NCBI RefSeq assembly: GCF_905220565.1
Contig: NC_059399.1
Span: 4,619,501 to 4,683,500 of the forward strand
Origin: Melitaea cinxia
Taxonomy: Eukaryota; Arthropoda; Insecta; Lepidoptera; Nymphalidae
Length of the DNA stretch: 64,000 nucleotides
Direction: 5' to 3'
Both the position numbers and the translations under genes were made by a program. The notes below the pieces were generated by a model. It was given only the letters and a program-made list of their open reading frames with translations, did no database searches and was not told where the DNA came from. Each line of letters opens with the position of its first letter. The stretch's first letter is position 1. Below are positions 61,837-64,000 of the stretch, in pieces.

Positions 61837-64000
61837 GTGAGTTGATAATGATTATTATTACTATATGCATCAACACAAAACAAACACAAGTAAATACACA
61901 CTGTTCATAAGTGTTTATATCGATTTGTCTGGAATGGTTGATAACAGAGCAGAGAAAACTCTATACAATATTGTATGGCGTCGCGTTATGTATGATTAAG
62001 CATAGCCAGGATTTTATTAAGGCCTAGGAAACAAAACCTTAAGTAAACCTAGATGCTGCAAAAAAAATCATTAATAAAAGAAATAATTTTCCAAACTACA
62101 ATCAAAAACCAAACCAAATATTAAAAAACAAACAAAAACATCTCAAGTTTTCTTTTTGCCCTGTTTCATAACTTGACTTGTTCGTTTTTACACTTCGCTA
62201 CGCTCATGTTAGCTAATAAAAGAAAGTATCTTTGAATTATAGACGGACAATAATAGTCACGTTTTCTAGAGTTTTGTAGCAAAATATTGGCTGAGAAACT
62301 ATCTACAAATACTCAGTCGTCCGTCCATCTAGAGCTGCAGATATTTTCATATGTTAGGTGCAAGTTGTCATATAATATATACCATTATAAGCACAATTAA
62401 TAGAACAAAAATTTAAAGAGAATTTCCATAGAACAATACTAATGTTTACGTTTTTGACGCGACTAATGTTAGTAGATATTAAGCGCTAGTGTTTATATCA
62501 ATTATTTATATATCGTTCGTGTGGGAGTCAGACCCAATCGACCGGTTTTTTTTTTCACTAAGTTATCACAACAACTTTTCTAAATATTGTCAGACAAGAT
62601 ATATGACATTTATTATTTAATACTTATTTATAGACTTATTAATTTTGAAATTCGTGAACTATATATTTTAATCAAAATTGATTTTTATCATTTTAACAAA
62701 AGACAAATTCTACTAACAGTCTTTTAATGTACATGATTTGTTTAATAAGTAATTTATTTCTAAATGTATATTATAAAATAAAGAGTGTGTTTGTTTGCTT
62801 GAATTTAAAGCAAGACGGATCTCACTTAAAAATAATTTTTGCTAGATTACACTATACCCAACTGAATAAAATATTTATATGTTATGCTATATGGTAGAAT
62901 ATTTATGTGTTTTAGAAAAGGACCTTTTCTAATTGTAATTTTTAAATGATTATCGCGATAATCCGACTCGTTAATATGAGTCTTTGTTATTGTAAAAAAA
63001 ATTACAAAACAGTTCTCAGTACAATTTTAATTTATATAACTTCATTTGTAGATAAACATTTGAGAGCATAGAATTTTAATATTGTAATGTAAGGCCGACG
63101 TTGATATACAAGTGAAGAATCACTTATGCAAGTGCTTTATTAGTGAATGTTTGTCCAGAACCCCTTACTGTGTTGATGCTCCTACATATTTGATGCGGAA
63201 CAGGTTTCGATCCCATCACAGAGATGCTTTGATAAAAAATTCTAATTGCTTAGACCGGTCCAAGTGGTCTATTGAGAATTGTGAGACAATATATATCGAA
63301 CAAACAAACACTAGAATTACTTTCTATCTTTATTAATTTAATGAAATTGCGGAACTTTATGCCAGGCCTAAGGAATTAATGTTATGACTCATAAGCGATG
63401 AAGGTCTCTGCTTTAAGCAGTAACTTCAAATGCGTAAAATGGATCCGAACTAGTACTGCCGTGCTACTAGTAGACAACCCTGTCTAGTTTATTAATTACC
63501 ATACAGTTATATGATATTATTATTAATTTGATATTTCAATAATTACCGGTATTCTTGTCGGTACGTACAACAATAAAATAATATGTTTAATATGTTGTCT
63601 ATATTTCATATTTAATTTGATATTTAATTAATGGTAAAAAACGTGCTATGTAATATAATTGAGATTCTCGAAAAGTAACTCCAGAGAAGCTCACCTAAAA
63701 ATTCATATAAACCTATAAAAGAATCAATCTCTCTGTACGTGTTTTGAAATATACATTTCCTGTGTAAACTTGTATTATATAAAACTGTGTATCTCAAAAC
63801 TTTCAGGACTCATTATTCATTCAAGCTTGAAGATGTGTACTTCATCTCAAGACCGAGATGAATAAAACAGTGAAATTCGTTTTGCGTGATACATAACTTA
63901 GTATATTATATTTATATATAATGTAACTTTAAATTATTAATCTCAACTGGTAACACTAATTAACTTTTTTAACTTCATTTTACAACAAGTACACGTGTAT
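61837..64000. other. Probable intron or intergenic DNA to window end
   Basis: AT-rich. No exon with a matching phase and signal-peptide-like continuation could be picked. A 74-codon frame at 63112-63336 lacks a motif and does not join the upstream exon in frame at the acceptor I tried (near 63152). No repeat was recognised. Confidence 0.35.

Noticed and set aside
63112..63336. Exon 2 of the signal-peptide gene
   Set aside because: The acceptor tried does not keep the phase set by exon 1 without meeting a stop, and the sequence has no recognisable domain.

Overview
This window is AT-rich animal nuclear DNA, most likely from a moth or butterfly (Lepidoptera). The inference rests on the repeats: short Helitrons that begin TCTATAC and end near GCTAGT, tRNA-headed SINEs whose 3' ends read CCCAGCAGTGGGAT...CAGGCTGA, RTE-type LINE 3' ends with GAT tails, a TTTTGA-tailed LINE end, and mariner elements. 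There are no operons, rRNA genes, CRISPR arrays or confident tRNA genes. Gene density is very low, and most protein-coding sequence belongs to transposable elements.

Layout. 0-10 kb: a 185-bp repeat, a 5'-truncated RTE LINE end, a long AC/AT microsatellite and an inverted-terminus repeat copy (family E) in otherwise plain AT-rich DNA. 10-17 kb: a scrap of mariner transposase, a 5'-truncated LINE RNase H end whose 3' tail runs into a microsatellite, a second LINE 3' end, and a nearly complete mariner (15.2-16.5 kb) killed by three stop codons. 19-38 kb: SINE and RTE fragments, a Helitron whose empty site can be read from a sister repeat, another Helitron, and one tentative host exon near 24.0 kb.

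38.2-45.2 kb is the main object: a complete-looking BEL/Pao LTR retrotransposon on the minus strand. By eye its 225-bp LTRs are identical, it has 5-bp ATATT target duplications, a primer site matching the 3' end of tRNA-Tyr, a 1513-codon gag-protease-RT-RNase H frame and a 605-codon envelope-like frame. The integrase core and the start of the envelope gene are missing at one junction near 40.38 kb. The copy therefore looks young but cannot be autonomous.

46-64 kb: more SINE copies, a 1.14-kb TA-flanked element nested inside an older repeat, a candidate small two-exon gene on the minus strand (51.64-52.19 kb) whose start region is duplicated head-to-head, a periodic array of GTAAT-N5-ATTAC palindromes (52.8-52.95 kb), a cluster of family E and Helitron copies (58.7-61.0 kb), and a probable first exon of a secreted-protein gene with a TATA box (61.73-61.84 kb) that probably continues beyond the window. 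All names come from reading motifs; no database search was possible.
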